Assembly (NCBI GenBank): GCA_916700875.1
Contig: CAKAKS010000067.1
Span: forward strand, 767,909 to 831,908
Origin: Sebastes aleutianus
Taxonomy: Eukaryota > Chordata > Actinopteri > Perciformes > Sebastidae
Reading direction: 5' to 3'
Length of the DNA stretch: 64,000 nt
Within the stretch, counting starts at the first letter, position 1. Each line of letters starts with the position of its first letter. This document shows, piece by piece, positions 1 to 11,022 of the stretch. A program made the position numbers and the translations under genes. The notes under the pieces were generated by a model, which was given only the letters and a program-made list of their open reading frames with translations, did no database searches and had not been told where the DNA came from.

Positions 1-114
1 TTTAATAGGAATTTTCAGGGTGGCCTAGGACTTTGGCACAGTAGCGTACATCTGCTGTCAGGAAAGCCAAGTTACTATCTGACCTGATTACAAGCTCTCC
101 TTCTAATCCTGTCA

Positions 115-540
115 GAATGGGTAATATCACCTGTGAACCTAAACAGGTGAGATGGGTAATATCACCTGTGAACCTAATCATGTCTGATGGGTAATATCAC
201 CTGTGTACCTAATCATGTCTGATGGGTAATATCACCTGTGAACCTAATCATGTCTGATAGGTAATATCACCTGTGAACCTAATCATGTCTGATGGGTAAT
301 ATCACCTTTTACCTAATCATGTCTGATGGGTAATATCACCTTTTACCTAATCATGTCTGATGGGTAATATCACCTGTGTACCTAATCATGTCTGATGGGT
401 AATATCACCTGTGAACCTAATCATGTCTGATAGGTAATATCACCTGTGTACCTAATCATGTCTGATAGGTAATATCACCTGTGAACCTAATCATGTCTGA
501 TAGGTAATATCACCTGTGTACCTAATCATGTCTGATGGGT
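115..540. repeat. Minisatellite, 35-nt unit, about 12 copies
   Basis: Units containing GGTAATATCACCTGTG and CCTAATCATGTCTGAT repeat head to tail every 35 nt from 151 on; two copies lack a few bases (the CACCTTTTACC form near 305 and 340). The first unit is diverged. Copies alternate between GTGAACC and GTGTACC variants, showing higher-order homogenisation. There is no unique spacer between units, so this is not a CRISPR. Confidence 0.95.
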
Positions 541-1332
541 GCCTGATCTCTGAACAGAAAGAGGTCTGTTTAGGTTTTAACATGCACCATTTTTAGTGAT
601 AAACTGCCCCCTGCTGGTCATAGACTAAATGAAAAAAGTGTATGTTTTCCAAAGACAGATATTCATTACAATGGTCTGGATCCTAAACCAGCAATGAGCG
701 AGTACCACTGCTGTAACTTTTCCCAACACAATTGTTGATGTTTTAATGATAGAAAACTAAAGTTTGATGAAAGCTAGAATGTCCACTAATGTGTTTGTTG
801 AGCAAAAAAAGGCAGTAGTGGAGCAGAAGGAGGTGATTTAATGTTGATGCAAATAATTTGAGTCACGAAACAGCAATCCAAATATTTTGTTTTTATAGGC
901 TACACAAAAAAAGGAAGAAAAGGACAAAGAAATAAGAGGATCCTTAGCATGTTAGATAGTGGTAGGCAACACCTAGGTTTACGGTTGTTAACGTGTTGTT
1001 AACGTGTTGTTAACGTGTTTTTGAACTGCTGGGCCTTCCATATACTAAGATGAGGTGAGAGCCGTTCTATTCCATTCTATTCCATTACGCACGTTCTCTG
1101 AGCTCTCCACTGTTGGCACACAGCAGCACGGCGTCGTTTTCCTCAACAGACCCGACCCACTTCATCACGGGCTAAATCTTAATATCTTTAAGCTTTAGCT
1201 AACAGCTAACAGCTAACAGCTAACAGCTAACGACAACAACAACAACTGCTTTCAACACAGATAAATGGATAAATACTCACAGAAGACTTTCATTGTTGGA
1301 TTTATTACTTTTAAGAAGTCTCTGAAAAAAAA

Positions 1333-1363
<31 letters not shown>

Positions 1364-2060
1364 TACATATATATACACACACACAGTATACAGTATGTGT
1401 ATATATGTATATATATATAAATATATATATATATTACATGGCTGTGTTGAATACTCGATTCTGATTCGTCAATCACGGCGTTCTGCGGTCTGTAATTTCT
1501 CTATAACAGACCGTTGCTATGTATAGCAGACCGTTGCTATGTATAACAGACCGTTGCTATGTATAGCAGACCGTTGCTATGGGCGCAGCTCTGATGTCGG
1601 ACTCTGGAGGACCGTTTTTGTGTCAAATTATTGATTTCTTCAGTAAGTAGCCGTGTAATAAGCGTGATAATGTACAGCTAGCGGGTCATTGTTGTGAAAG
1701 AATCCCCTTCAGGGCGATGCTGTATATTATCCCTTACATACCGTAGATATATCGACCCCTCATTAGAAAGCTACGGTGGTGATAAAGCAGCTGCAAGTTA
1801 AAGTAAGTCAGGCCTTCAGGTTGAGAACCAATGCCCGAATTAACCATAAAAATGTCCATGGGCTAGCTGTGTTTTGCACCAAGTTTACCGTGCTACACTT
1901 CCCTGACTACTCGTGATGAATGAATTGAGAGTAGAGAGTAGAAGGGACCAGTAAGACAGGGAGAGGGACGGAGAACAAGGGTCTTGGCCAGGACCTGGAA
2001 GCTGCTAAAAGCAACTCAATTCATGTTTGACCTCAAGCATTCATTATGTATTATACATCA
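541..2060. repeat. Intergenic stretch with short tandem and AT-rich repeats
   Basis: No gene is recognised. Short tandem arrays lie at about 986-1018 (TTGTTAACGTG unit), 1196-1230 (AGCTAAC unit) and 1501-1580 (a 20-nt unit containing AGACCGTTGCTATG, four copies). An AT/AC-rich microsatellite spans about 1328-1437, and open frames inside it are low complexity. Confidence 0.8.
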
Positions 2061-3123
2061 ATTAAATGTAGTCAATGACAGTTGGGGGGGGTGGGGGGGG
2101 GGGAGGGGGGGAGAAGTAGTGAAGGAAGTGGGGGGGTTGTTGTGACATTGAGACATCAGTAAGACATTTTAACAGAAATGAACGTAGAGTCTTAATTCTA
2201 ATGATGAACAGGAAAAGGAAAATGTGGATGTGCAAATATATCAGAAACATGCTTCCACTAGCTTGGATCAATGCTAAGATGTGCTGTCCCAATCACCCAA
2301 AGGTTCTGGGTCAGTTTACACAACATGCCTCCTTGGAATATGATAGAACCTTCTTTCCTCCTCACATGGATCAGACACATCTTCAGTAGTACGTACATGT
2401 ATCATGTGTTGGGCATCTGTTATTTATGGCAAGAAAGCTTACACAAGACGAAAATACAAAAAAAACGGTCTCAATCACCTTTAATTCACCAGAACAGATG
2501 TAAATGTATAACAAGTCATATTTTGTGTCAAGCAGACAGATGTTACTACCTGTCAGATGTTACTATAGCGTCACCAACTGGGCAGTATTTGCACAGAACT
2601 TCCGATCGACAAGCACAATGTCACGTCTCTGTAATTAAGTATGTCAATGGAATTTGTAGAAACATTTTTTTCAGACGAAGAACATTAAGAAGAGTTTATT
2701 GTCATGATGTCATTATCATTATAACTTTAGATGAAAGGAAAGAGTGGACATCTCTGAGCACTGTGGGCCTTTTTATTCTGTATAGTATGGAGCTCTTCAG
2801 GCATGTATGAATAGAGAGCAATAGTCTCTGTGTTTACTAGTATTTCCACGTTTCAGTGAGATTTGTTATGTGTAACGTGGCTATAGAAAAGTTGTTTGTA
2901 TCATAAACGGTGTATTTTAGTGTATTTGCATTCAATTTACAGTTTCAGGTTTAGTATGAGAAGACCTTCGGTAGCATCACTATCCCTGGGATCTGGGTGA
3001 TATTGCCTGTTAAAATTAGATTATACACTAGGTGAAGAAAACTTTAGTCTTTTATTGCACCTAGTGCTCTCATACAGAATTACAATTTCCTGATTATGGG
3101 AGGAAAATGTTGCTATGCACATT
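2061..3123. other. Intergenic stretch, no gene recognised
   Basis: A G-rich tract (2083-2136) is followed by unique-looking AT-rich DNA. An open frame of about 179 codons at 2271-2810 (plus) has no domain or family resemblance I can see and no coding bias, so I treat it as chance. Confidence 0.6.
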
Positions 3124-3131
3124 GCTTAAAT

Positions 3132-3690
3132 CAGGGGTCAGCAACCTTTACTATCAAAAGAGCCATTTTAGACAAAAAAATAAATAAAAAATCTGTCTGG
3201 AACCGCAAAACATTTGATCATTGTGATGAAGGTAACACAGTTTATAGTCTAAGTACAGTATATAAGTCTAATGCAGTGAGGGCCAAAGTGCAAATGTAGT
3301 ACGGAGTATTAGGGCCACATTGAGGGAAAAAACATCTGAGATTTACAGAATAAAGTCACAACTTTACGAGAAAAAAGTCGTAATATTACGGGAAAAAAAG
3401 AAAATAACACGTAAAATGACTACTTCATAATATTATGACTTTATTCTCATGATACTACGACTTTTTTCTCTTTAACTTGTGACTTTTTTCTCGTAATATT
3501 ATGACTTTATTCTCGAAATCTCCCATTTTTTTTTTTCCTCAATGTGGCCCTAATATACCATCGTACCATAGACCCACAACAATGATAAATAAATCTTTAA
3601 ATGTAAACACAAAACAGTTCATTTCCATTTTTAAAGATCCACAGGGAGCCACTGGAGAGAGGTTAAAGAGGCGCAGGTTGCTGACCCCTG
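3132..3690. mobile_element. hAT-like non-autonomous element, copy 1
   Basis: The ends are inverted: CAGGGGTCAGCAACC at 3132 and GGTTGCTGACCCCTG ending at 3690. Flanking octamers gcttaaat and gcctatat agree at 6 of 8 positions, compatible with an aged 8-bp hAT target duplication. There is no transposase. A separate palindromic MITE is nested inside. The element lies about 85 bp beyond the TRIM stop codon. Confidence 0.75.
3299..3566. mobile_element. Palindromic MITE nested in hAT-like copy 1
   Basis: Ends ACGGAGTATTAGGGCCACAT and the near inverse ATGTGGCCCTAATAT bracket an AT-rich core of alternating GTAATATTACG and GACTTTATTCTC motifs. The whole stretch can fold back on itself. The same structure recurs at 43832-44090. 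Confidence 0.75.
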
Positions 3691-3775
3691 GCCTATATGG
3701 ATGGAATGAAATAACAGATCCTTTGACTTCTTCTCAAATGACAAAAATCCCTTTTTAAAAAATGAATGATGAAAT

Positions 3776-5416
3776 CTAATCAGTGTGGTCGACAGGTGAG
3801 ATTGTCAGAGGGGCGGAGTTCATGCCACCGTGATGAAGACCGGGACTGAAGAAGGGCCTGAGCTTCTCATTGAAGCAGCAGTCAGTGAAGGAGTAGAGGT
3901 GAACTGCAGCATCCACATCATAAAAGGAGACCAGACCGTCCTCGTAACTCACAAACACCCCCACCTTCTGAGGCCCTGAGTTCAGACTGAGGCTGACAAC
4001 AGGGCTGGCATAAGTTAGGTACTCGTTTCCGTTCCTCAAACCCACGGCCCAGTAGCCGCTCACAGGGCTTAGTGGGATTATTCCCTTCCTGTTGACTGAC
4101 CCTTTGACCACTCCCAGAGTCCAGTCAGTCTTCCCCATAACCTCAACCTCGTAGTAAAATCTTCCCGAGGAGAAACTCTGCTGTGCCAACACAGTGGCGT
4201 AAAGAGAAAATCTCTCTGCGTTGTCTGGCAGGTCCCTCCTCACCTGACCACACCTGACCTGTTTCCCATCATCAGACAGGATGAGCCAGGGGTTAGCTGT
4301 GTGACGTTCAAGTACGACGTCCATGGCGTAATGCTGGACCCTCTTCAACCTGGCCTCATGAAGCAGCTGCCTTTTCTCTCTGCTGAGCATCTCCTCCAGC
4401 TCAGCCACGGCTCTCACCACAGTCCCCTCGTATGATGGCGGACGGACGCTGACCTCTGTCCTCTTCTTGGTGCATAGATCAGTGTTCATGGATGTGAAGC
4501 TCTGGAGGAGGTGAAGATGGTCTTGAGTACGTGAGAGCTGCTGCACTTCAGCGGTCCTCTTCATCAGCGCAGAGATTTCTTGTTCCAGTTCTTTGATGAA
4601 GCTGTCGGCCTTTTCCTCTGTCGTCTCCTGCCTCTCTTCGATCATCTCGATCAGCTCGTTCAGGTCTCTCTCGGCCGTCTGCATCAGAATGGTGAAGACA
4701 CGGAGACCGTCTGCTATCTCTCTCTCTGCGTCTTCCTTACTGTGCACTTTCAACTGCTTCGTTTTCTGGATCTTGAGCTTCCTCTCCTGGATCATCTGCT
4801 GGATTTCAGCCTTTTCCTGCTCCAGCTCAGCCTTCTTTACTTCATATTCATCTTTCAGAGAAGCGATGTTGTGTGTCACGTGTTCTGAAACAGTGCAGAG
4901 CGAACACACACACGTCTGGTCAGTCTTACAGTACAGCTCCAGTGGTTTTTTGTGCTCCGTACACACCCTGGCCTCCATGTTCTCCACAGGATCGGTCAGC
5001 GAATGTATTTTCAAGCGGTTCGCTTTCATATGAGGGTCCAGGTGAATACCGCAGTAGGAGGCGAAACACGTCAAGCACGACTTCAGAGCCTTCAGTTTAG
5101 TTCCGGTGCAGATGTCACAGGGGATGTCTCCTGGTTTGGCGACCTCTGAGTCCCCGCTGCTTTTCTGTCCAGCTGACTGTCTGAACTCAGCGGCCATCTC
5201 AGATATGAAAGTGTTGACAGGCAGCTCAGGTCGTGTTCTAAAATGTTTTTTACACATGGGACACTGGCACTGAGCACTGTTGATATTCCAGTGCTGTGTG
5301 ATGCAGTTTTTGCAGAAGTTGTGTCCACATGGTATCGTGACTGGATCAGTGAAAACATCCAGACAGATGCAGCACAAAAACTGCTCTTCAGTTAGCCGGC
5401 AGCAGGCAGCTGACAT
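3776..5416 (-). CDS. TRIM-family E3 ubiquitin ligase (bloodthirsty-related/TRIM39-like)
   Basis: This single-exon coding sequence gives 546 residues. The N-terminus holds a C3HC4 RING (C15, C18, C30, H32, C35, C38, C52, C55) that recruits a ubiquitin-conjugating enzyme. A B-box-1-like cysteine cluster lies near residues 100-135 (CDICTGTKLKALKSC) and B-box 2 near 150-185 (C-x2-H ... C-x2-C ... H). A coiled coil rich in Glu, Lys and Leu covers about 190-300. The PRY-SPRY (B30.2) domain fills about 360-546, with LILSDDGKQVRCG, RFYYEVEV, DWTLGVV and VGVFVSYEDGLVSFYDV. The start chosen is the ATG at 5416, giving MSAACCRLTEEQFLC, because a splice acceptor (tttcag) lies 10 nt upstream and the in-frame residues before that are intronic. 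The arrangement is typical of the expanded teleost bloodthirsty-related TRIMs, many tied to innate immunity. No disabling change is seen. Confidence 0.92.
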   Translation of the reverse strand: MSAACCRLTEEQFLCCICLDVFTDPVTIPCGHNFCKNCITQHWNINSAQCQCPMCKKHFRTRPELPVNTFISEMAAEFRQSAGQKSSGDSEVAKPGDIPCDICTGTKLKALKSCLTCFASYCGIHLDPHMKANRLKIHSLTDPVENMEARVCTEHKKPLELYCKTDQTCVCSLCTVSEHVTHNIASLKDEYEVKKAELEQEKAEIQQMIQERKLKIQKTKQLKVHSKEDAEREIADGLRVFTILMQTAERDLNELIEMIEERQETTEEKADSFIKELEQEISALMKRTAEVQQLSRTQDHLHLLQSFTSMNTDLCTKKRTEVSVRPPSYEGTVVRAVAELEEMLSREKRQLLHEARLKRVQHYAMDVVLERHTANPWLILSDDGKQVRCGQVRRDLPDNAERFSLYATVLAQQSFSSGRFYYEVEVMGKTDWTLGVVKGSVNRKGIIPLSPVSGYWAVGLRNGNEYLTYASPVVSLSLNSGPQKVGVFVSYEDGLVSFYDVDAAVHLYSFTDCCFNEKLRPFFSPGLHHGGMNSAPLTISPVDHTD

Positions 5417-5650
5417 AGTGATACACTGAAAACAAAAGTGAAAGTCAAATTCCCACACATCTTCCGCACATTACACAACTCTTATAGAAATACTATATTA
5501 TACTGATAATATTAAAACATATACTTGATAAACTAGACATGTTTTAATTGCACACTTTATGTTAAAGTTGTGTGCAAAGTATATAGTGTATGTTACAGTT
5601 CACGTGTGTGCTCATGGTGGTTTAAAGTGGGTAAATACAACAGACTTTAC

Positions 5651-5790
5651 CTGTATAAGTTAAAGAACCGTTGGAGGAGAAACAGGACCTCTCTGACGAT
5701 CCTGATCAATCTGTTTTAATCCGCAAACACAGAAACTCACGTCGAGTGCAGCTCACCAGTTGCTCTGAGCTGCTTTGAGTCGTAAACAAG
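5651..5790 (-). other. Probable 5' UTR exon of the TRIM gene
   Basis: On the minus strand the sequence ATACAG/gtaaag at about 5651 is a good splice donor. It pairs with the acceptor ttttgttttcag/TG at 5426, which precedes the TRIM start codon by 10 nt, giving an intron of about 225 nt. The upstream limit near 5790 is a guess, since no clear TATA box was identified. The GT microsatellite at 5853 lies just beyond. Confidence 0.5.
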
Positions 5791-5848
5791 GAAATGAGTT
5801 GCTGAGTCACTCCTCCTCTTTCCAGGGTGCTCCACCTCCTTCCACCGA

Positions 5849-5852
<4 letters not shown>

Positions 5853-5884
<32 letters not shown>
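5853..5884. repeat. (TG)n microsatellite
   Basis: Sixteen perfect TG dinucleotides, just upstream of the TRIM 5' region. Confidence 0.95.
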
Positions 5885-5888
<4 letters not shown>

Positions 5889-6011
5889 GTTATGTCTTCC
5901 TGCTTTGTGTTAGTTCTGTTTGCCTTCACACTGCAGGGCAGGCATTTCAATGGATAGACAGTGTTTCATATTCTGAGACATTTTTAGAAAGCAAAGGCAC
6001 AGTTTTGGCAA

Positions 6012-6080
6012 TAATTCAGTTCAATTTATTTCATTTTTATATAGCGTCAAATCATAACAGAAGTTGTCTTTTCATATAGA
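6012..6080 (+). repeat. Dispersed repeat fragment (TATAGCGTCAAATC family)
   Basis: The segment TATAGCGTCAAATCATAACA with an AGAAGTTGTC extension matches the start of the longer copy at 16684-17119. Only its first part is present here. Confidence 0.6.
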
Positions 6081-6424
6081 GCAGAGGCCTGTACTATGAA
6101 GCCAGTTCAACATACCCAGGGTATCTTCTCCTTATCTGGTTTAACTAACTCTAACAAACAAGATCACACTAAACGGTCCTGCAAAGTTGGTTATCAACTC
6201 AGTAAATCAACCCAGAGTTTCTCTGTCTGGCTGTGAGCGCGTTCACATGAACGGGGAGGTGTTTGCAGCATCTGACCAATCACAGACATGGACAAGTCTA
6301 CTGACTGCAGACAGACAGGCAGAGAGACACATTTTACAAAGGAAGAGCAAACTATATTATACCCTTTTCACACCAATGGTTAACCTACCCTGGTCCAACC
6401 CTACTTTTGTCAATTCAAAACAAG

Positions 6425-7135
6425 CCAGTCAGTCTGCACAGTGTTTCAGGGTTGCAGGTGAGACAGCGTCTGGGCCGGCTGCCTTGCAGGGGTTTTGTCT
6501 TTTGAAGAGCTTGTTGACCTCCCCCTCCTGGATGGAAAGAGGTGTGAAGGGGGGGGGAGGGGTGTGCACAGGCTGGGTGCTGGCTGGGTGCTTGTGGAGA
6601 AAGTTGGGGGGTGCTGGTGTTAACGGTGTTAACTGCTGATGGCTGATGGCTGGGGGGAGAGGAGATGCAGTCTGGGCTGCTGGTACTTCGTCCGTCAAAT
6701 CTACAGTAAAACTCATTCAGCTCATTTGCAAGTCGGAGGTCATTTGTGGAGTGTGACTGTTTGGGCTTGTAGTTTGTGATCTGCCTCAGCCCTATTCAGA
6801 CTGAGGCAGAGTCATTGGCTGAGAATTGTTTTTCTAATTTTTCAGAATACTGCCGTTTGGCCTCCCTCACCGCCTTTCCAAACGTGTTTTAGCCTCTTTA
6901 AAGCCCTCTCTGTCACCATTCCTAAATGCCTCTTCCTTAACCAAACGAAGCTGTTTGAGCTTGGCTGTGAACCAGGGCTTCTCGTTGTTGTAGCGAACCC
7001 TGGTGCGTGTCGGTACAGCTGTCCTCACAGAAGCTGATATACGACGTCACAGCATCTGTGTATTCGTCAAGACTGTCAGTGGCGGTCTTAAACATCTCCC
7101 AGTCCGTGCGGTCCAGGCACTCACGCAGATAAAAG
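6425..7135 (-). mobile_element. LINE fragment inside the Harbinger (APE-type non-LTR)
   Basis: The minus strand reads VNKLFKRQNPCKAAGPDAVS followed by PATLKHCAD, the segment just before the fingers of reverse transcriptase in a common fish LINE. Further 5' in several frames it reads DWEMFKTATDSLDEYTDAVT and EKPWFTAKLKQLR-like text, the linker after the endonuclease. Frameshifts and stops make it non-functional. It separates the Harbinger nuclease exon from its upstream exon. Confidence 0.75.
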
Positions 7136-7359
7136 TAGTAATACCACAGTGTGAAAACAAGTTGATGTAGTGAAGTAAATAGTACAATATTTGCATCTGG
7201 ATTATAGTGTAGTAGAAGTGGCCATCTACAGCTTTGAGCAGCACAGTACAACACAATAGCATATGAATGAGCTAGGTTCAGTGGCCATCTACAACTTTGA
7301 GCTGCAGAGTGAAACACAATAGCATATGAATAACCTTATTTCATTCCTTCTTTTCCAGA

Positions 7360-7640
7360 AATCCACGGTCGTTGATGGCGTGGAAGTCCCTGTCCAAATA
7401 ATCGGTGATGCAGCATACCCCATCAAGCCATGGCTTACGAAAGGGTACACCCAGCATCATCAACTCTCAGCTACACAGTTTCAAAATACCCACACCCTCA
7501 GTTCAGTTAGGATGGTGGTTGAGAATGCCTTTGGGTGCCTGAAAGGACGGTGGCATTGTTTGATGAAGAGGAATGACATTGACCTTTGTGTGATACCAGA
7601 TGTAATTGCAGCTTGTTGTATACTGCATAATGTATATTAA
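7360..7640 (+). pseudogene. Harbinger DDE nuclease, C-terminal exon (HARBI1-like)
   Basis: After a good acceptor (ttcttttccag at 7359) the frame reads STVVDGVEVPVQIIGDAAYP and ends with ACCILHNVY and a stop at 7638-7640. GDAAYP carries the second catalytic Asp and RMVVENAFGCLKGRW the catalytic Glu of the PIF/Harbinger nuclease. The exon with the first Asp is absent, since a LINE occupies the upstream DNA. A polyadenylation signal AATAAA follows near 7948. Confidence 0.85.
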
Positions 7641-8640
7641 GAATTCAGAAAGACAATTTTTTGCCTGACTGGAACACTGAAGCTGCAAACAACTTCATGC
7701 AACCGAGTGCGCCCGCCTATGATGGAAAGATAGACAGCTCTCCCAACCTCATCCGTGACACTATAGCAGGAAACCTCACAACAATGGTCCAGTGAATAAT
7801 GTGTTGACAATTTGTATGTAACAAATGTGAAGTAATTGTTATTCTGAGCACAAATGCAAAACTTAAACCTTGTAAAATGTTCAACTACGTTGTACTGTGT
7901 TATGTGGAGCTGTAATGTCTGCAAAACATTTTTTTCCAGTGAGTGCAATAAAGATTCTTTATAAGTCTACACCGGCAAACCTTTTCTCCTATATACAGTA
8001 CCCATTTATCTATAAAAATGTACTAAAGAAAAAGTACTAAAGTATTAGCATCAAAATGTTCTTCCAGTAAAACTAAATAAGTATAGTAAGTAAAATAAGT
8101 AATAATAGTAGTATATAAAGTACTTTACTTATAGTAATAAGTAAAACTAAATATAGAAGTTTTTCAGCTGGGCATGTGGCAACTGTTGGATAATGTAAGA
8201 GCTTGTCCAGATGTAATAAAATGGGTTTATATTTCATGAAGTTTGCTAATTGCTCAATAATGTCAAAACATTTCAATATGAGCTGGGTTTGTTTCTTTGG
8301 AACAGATTGAACAGGCAACAGATGGATATTTATGTATGTTTATTTGAAAAATTAAAAAGTTAAAAAGTACAGGTACAGGTAGAAATGTGCAAATGTTTTT
8401 TTTATGCAAACAGATGCAATCACAGCTGGCTGTAGCGTGAGTTTGGCCTGCACGGTGTGCTAACACTGGCTGGCCCAAAATAGCTTGTCTCCTCCGTTGT
8501 TTGCTGGTAGCTTGGAAAATCCTCGTAGCTCCGGTACCTGCTGCTGGACGGTGATGGTGAGGTGGTGGGGAATCTCTCCAACAAACGGTCAAGGACGAAA
8601 GTCTGATGCTCTCGGTTCTGCTGATTTATCTATGTTAGCT

Positions 8641-10087
8641 AAAGCCTGGAGCACACAGCGCGCTTCATGCTCGCGTGACGGCAACGTCGCGTGTTGTTTT
8701 TTATTTCGGCGTCCATGTTAACAGGTTAGAGTGGACACACTGCCCGCATGAGACGCACGTCAGACGCACGTCAGACGCGCGTCTATTTTATAGAATAGAA
8801 GGCTCGCCTATTTTACACGCGAGCCGCTTACCTCTCGGCTGCGTCTCCCAGCAGCAACAGACAGTGAAGGTGATCTATTTACAGTATATGAACATCATAC
8901 CAGCAAGATTACTACAGTTTCCATGTCTAGACATCTGTAGAATATGTCACTGACCATCAATATTTTACACTTCCTCTCTAGATTTCAAAATAAAAGGCCT
9001 CTAGCGTTTTTAGTGCACAGAATCATGCATTCGTTAACACAATGCTTTTATTCTGAAATACTCTAAATAAAGCAGTGGTCTACTTGCAGGTTTCCATCAA
9101 GTTAATATAGTACAGGCTTTTAATTTTGTAAACACTGTAGTAGTCATAGCAGAAACCCTACATATGCTATAAATATAATAGACTGGGTTAATAGGTTATA
9201 AGAACATCAGGTGATGGGCAGTATTTTTCTCAACAAACACCACGTAACTTTATTGTTCTTTCTTTTAGAGGTGTTATTTAATTTTTTTAAAGATATTTAA
9301 TAATAATTTTCGTTTTCTAAAGGTTAACAAATAACGAAACTGTTTATTTTGCTTTGTTTTATAATAATAAAAAAACCCACTTTACTTATATTTACTCTGG
9401 TCTTTATTAATGCAGGTCCATAAATTGAAATAGTTATAATTACCTCAGTGTGATGGCAAGCCGCTGTTTTGGTTCAATGGCAGCCCTGTAAGTTGTTGTC
9501 TGCCTGGTCAGGTCAGCTCCAATCAATGAAAGTAAATTGTCCATTTGTTCAGCGCTCATTCTGAAATACTTCAGGTGTTTTTCTCCATCAAGGCGCAGTT
9601 TTTTGTATTAATATATAGCCCACAGAAATCCCTCTTCACTGTCAATGAAGAGGGATTTATATATATATATATATATATAGCCCATAGAAATCCCTCCTCA
9701 CTGTCAGTGAAGAGGGATTTATATATATATAAATCCCTCTTCACTGACAGAAAAGAGGGATTTATATGGGCTATATATTAATATTTATGTATGAATTTAT
9801 TTGCTTGTTTTTAATAATATTTACAAATTACCACACAGTTCTTACCCTTTTTTGTCTTAAATAAATATAAATCACATTTATCATGAAGTTAAATGGCCAT
9901 TAAAAGGCAAACTCTATGTAGAAAGAAAGGGCTGTCAGCAACAGCAAAAACACAGCTGACAGGTAGCTGAGACGCTCCCGAGACGTGGGTAACTCGCGTC
10001 TAGTGTGAACACCCTAGGTGGGCATGACGCGGCCACGATGTGACGCTGCCGTCAGGCGAGCCTGAAGCGCGCTGTGTGGCCCAGGCG
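8641..10087. mobile_element. Non-autonomous DNA element, family 'AAGCCTGG', copy A
   Basis: Left end AAAGCCTGGAGCACACAGCG and right end GCGCGCTGTGTGGCCCAGGC are inverted, with further inverted similarity (CGTGACGGCAACGTC versus GACGCTGCCGTCAGG). Internal landmarks GTTAACAGGTTAGAG and AAAGGCAAACTCTA are shared with copies at 32250, 35749 and 49409. The insertion interrupts the second exon of the Harbinger Myb-like gene. No transposase is present. Confidence 0.8.
9610..9780. repeat. Cluster of AT-spaced hairpins
   Basis: The 13-mer AAATCCCTCTTCA and its inverse TGAAGAGGGATTT recur three times, separated by short loops and (TA)n. The outermost parts repeat as CCCACAGAAATCC and TATGGGCTATA. Each pair can fold with 12-13 bp stems. 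Confidence 0.85.
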
Positions 10088-10238
10088 TGCTGCTCCAGAA
10101 ATTTCTGCTGCCTCTCGTCCTCCTTTATCTGCATATTTCCATCCATCTCCCGCAGCTTCTCCGTCATTGTTTTGGTCCAGGCTTCGGCCACTTGCTCCAT
10201 CTTCGTTCTCTTCCGCTTACGAGAAGGTGCCGTGTAGC
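10088..10238 (-). pseudogene. Harbinger Myb/SANT-like gene, exon 2 (interrupted)
   Basis: After the acceptor ttgctag at 10239 the frame reads GYTAPSRKRKRTKMEQVAEA and WTKTMTEKLREMDGN, a basic stretch followed by a helical region typical of the C-terminal half. Coding text continues to KFLEQ and is then cut by DNA element copy A. The likely continuation of this exon lies on the other side, about 8640-8450. Confidence 0.65.
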
Positions 10239-10324
10239 CTAGCAACACAAAACAGGAAGAGTAATTAGGTAATTTGTTGCAATAGGTAGAAGTAGGGAAA
10301 CTGAGACATAAACATTTGTATTGC

Positions 10325-10475
10325 ACAGTGATGGACTGTAACTAAGTGCATTTACTCAAATACTGTAGTAGTACAATTTTGAGGTACTTGTACTTTACTT
10401 GAGTATTTTCCTTCTACTTTATACTTGTACTCCACTACAGCTCCACCTATACTACTTTACTTTATTTTAATTTCT
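10325..10475 (+). repeat. Dispersed fish repeat (TACTTTACTTGAGTAT family)
   Basis: The text GGACTGTAACTAAGTGCATT followed by GTACTTGTACTTTACTTGAG is a widespread interspersed repeat in teleost introns, recognised from memory. It lies in the intron of the Harbinger Myb-like gene. A related piece occurs at about 62398-62475. Confidence 0.55.
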
Positions 10476-10520
10476 ACACTGTGGTAGTATAGAACTGTCT
10501 GAATGCATATTTCAACTTAC

Positions 10521-11022
10521 CACTTGACTGTGAGGGACATGGAGTCCGTGGTCTGGTGTTTTCCAGCTCTGACTCCTCTGTAGCCATGTCCAACGTCTCA
10601 TCTCTCTCTCCCTCATTAAATGAAGAGGTTGAAGGCGATGGCGATGGCGAAGGGCGGTGGCGATGGCGATGGCAATGGCGATTCTTCGGTTGTGTGTCCA
10701 GAGCTAGAGGAGAGCTGTGCCGGACTGGCAAGAGCAGTGTGTCCGAAAATGCGGTTGCATAGATCGTAATACTGCCAGTCCACTCGCCCAACACCACTCT
10801 TGTTTTTGTTGTGGTCATGCACTTTGGTGTAATGTTTCTTCAGAGCCTTCAATTGTTGGTGACCTGTTTTTGTGTACGAGAGATGCCTCTCTCGTTAAGC
10901 AGCCTTGCTATATTCACGTACACTACGCCGTCCCTCACCGTACCGGTCATCTACCGCTTCATTTCTTCCTCTCCGCGGACGGCCAGGAGCTCCTGCACTT
11001 CAAAATCTTGCCATATATCCAT
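10521..11022 (-). pseudogene. Harbinger Myb/SANT-like gene, exon 1
   Basis: The minus strand starts MDIWQDFEVQELLAVRGEEE at 11022, then a TAG stop after MKR, then MTGTVRDGVVYVNIARLLNE and RGISRTQKQVTN before a frameshift, then KALKKHYTKVHDHNKNKSGV and GRVDWQYYDLCNRIFG. The tryptophan spacing and the helix with TQKQVTNK fit the Myb/SANT DNA-binding partner that Harbinger elements encode beside the nuclease. The exon ends at CAAGTG/gtaagt (10521). The TAG and frameshift make it inactive. Confidence 0.75.

Noticed and set aside
115..540. CRISPR-like array
   Set aside because: The repeats are contiguous 35-nt units without unique spacers, and the DNA is clearly vertebrate.
1252..1476. Open frame rich in Tyr-Ile
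   Set aside because: It is a translation of the (TA)n/(CA)n microsatellite.
2271..2810. 179-codon open frame on the plus strand
   Set aside because: No domain, no splice context and no coding bias; composition matches the surrounding AT-rich DNA.
4580..5149. Open frames on the plus strand opposite the TRIM gene
   Set aside because: Shadows of the TRIM coiled-coil and B-box coding sequence with no independent support.
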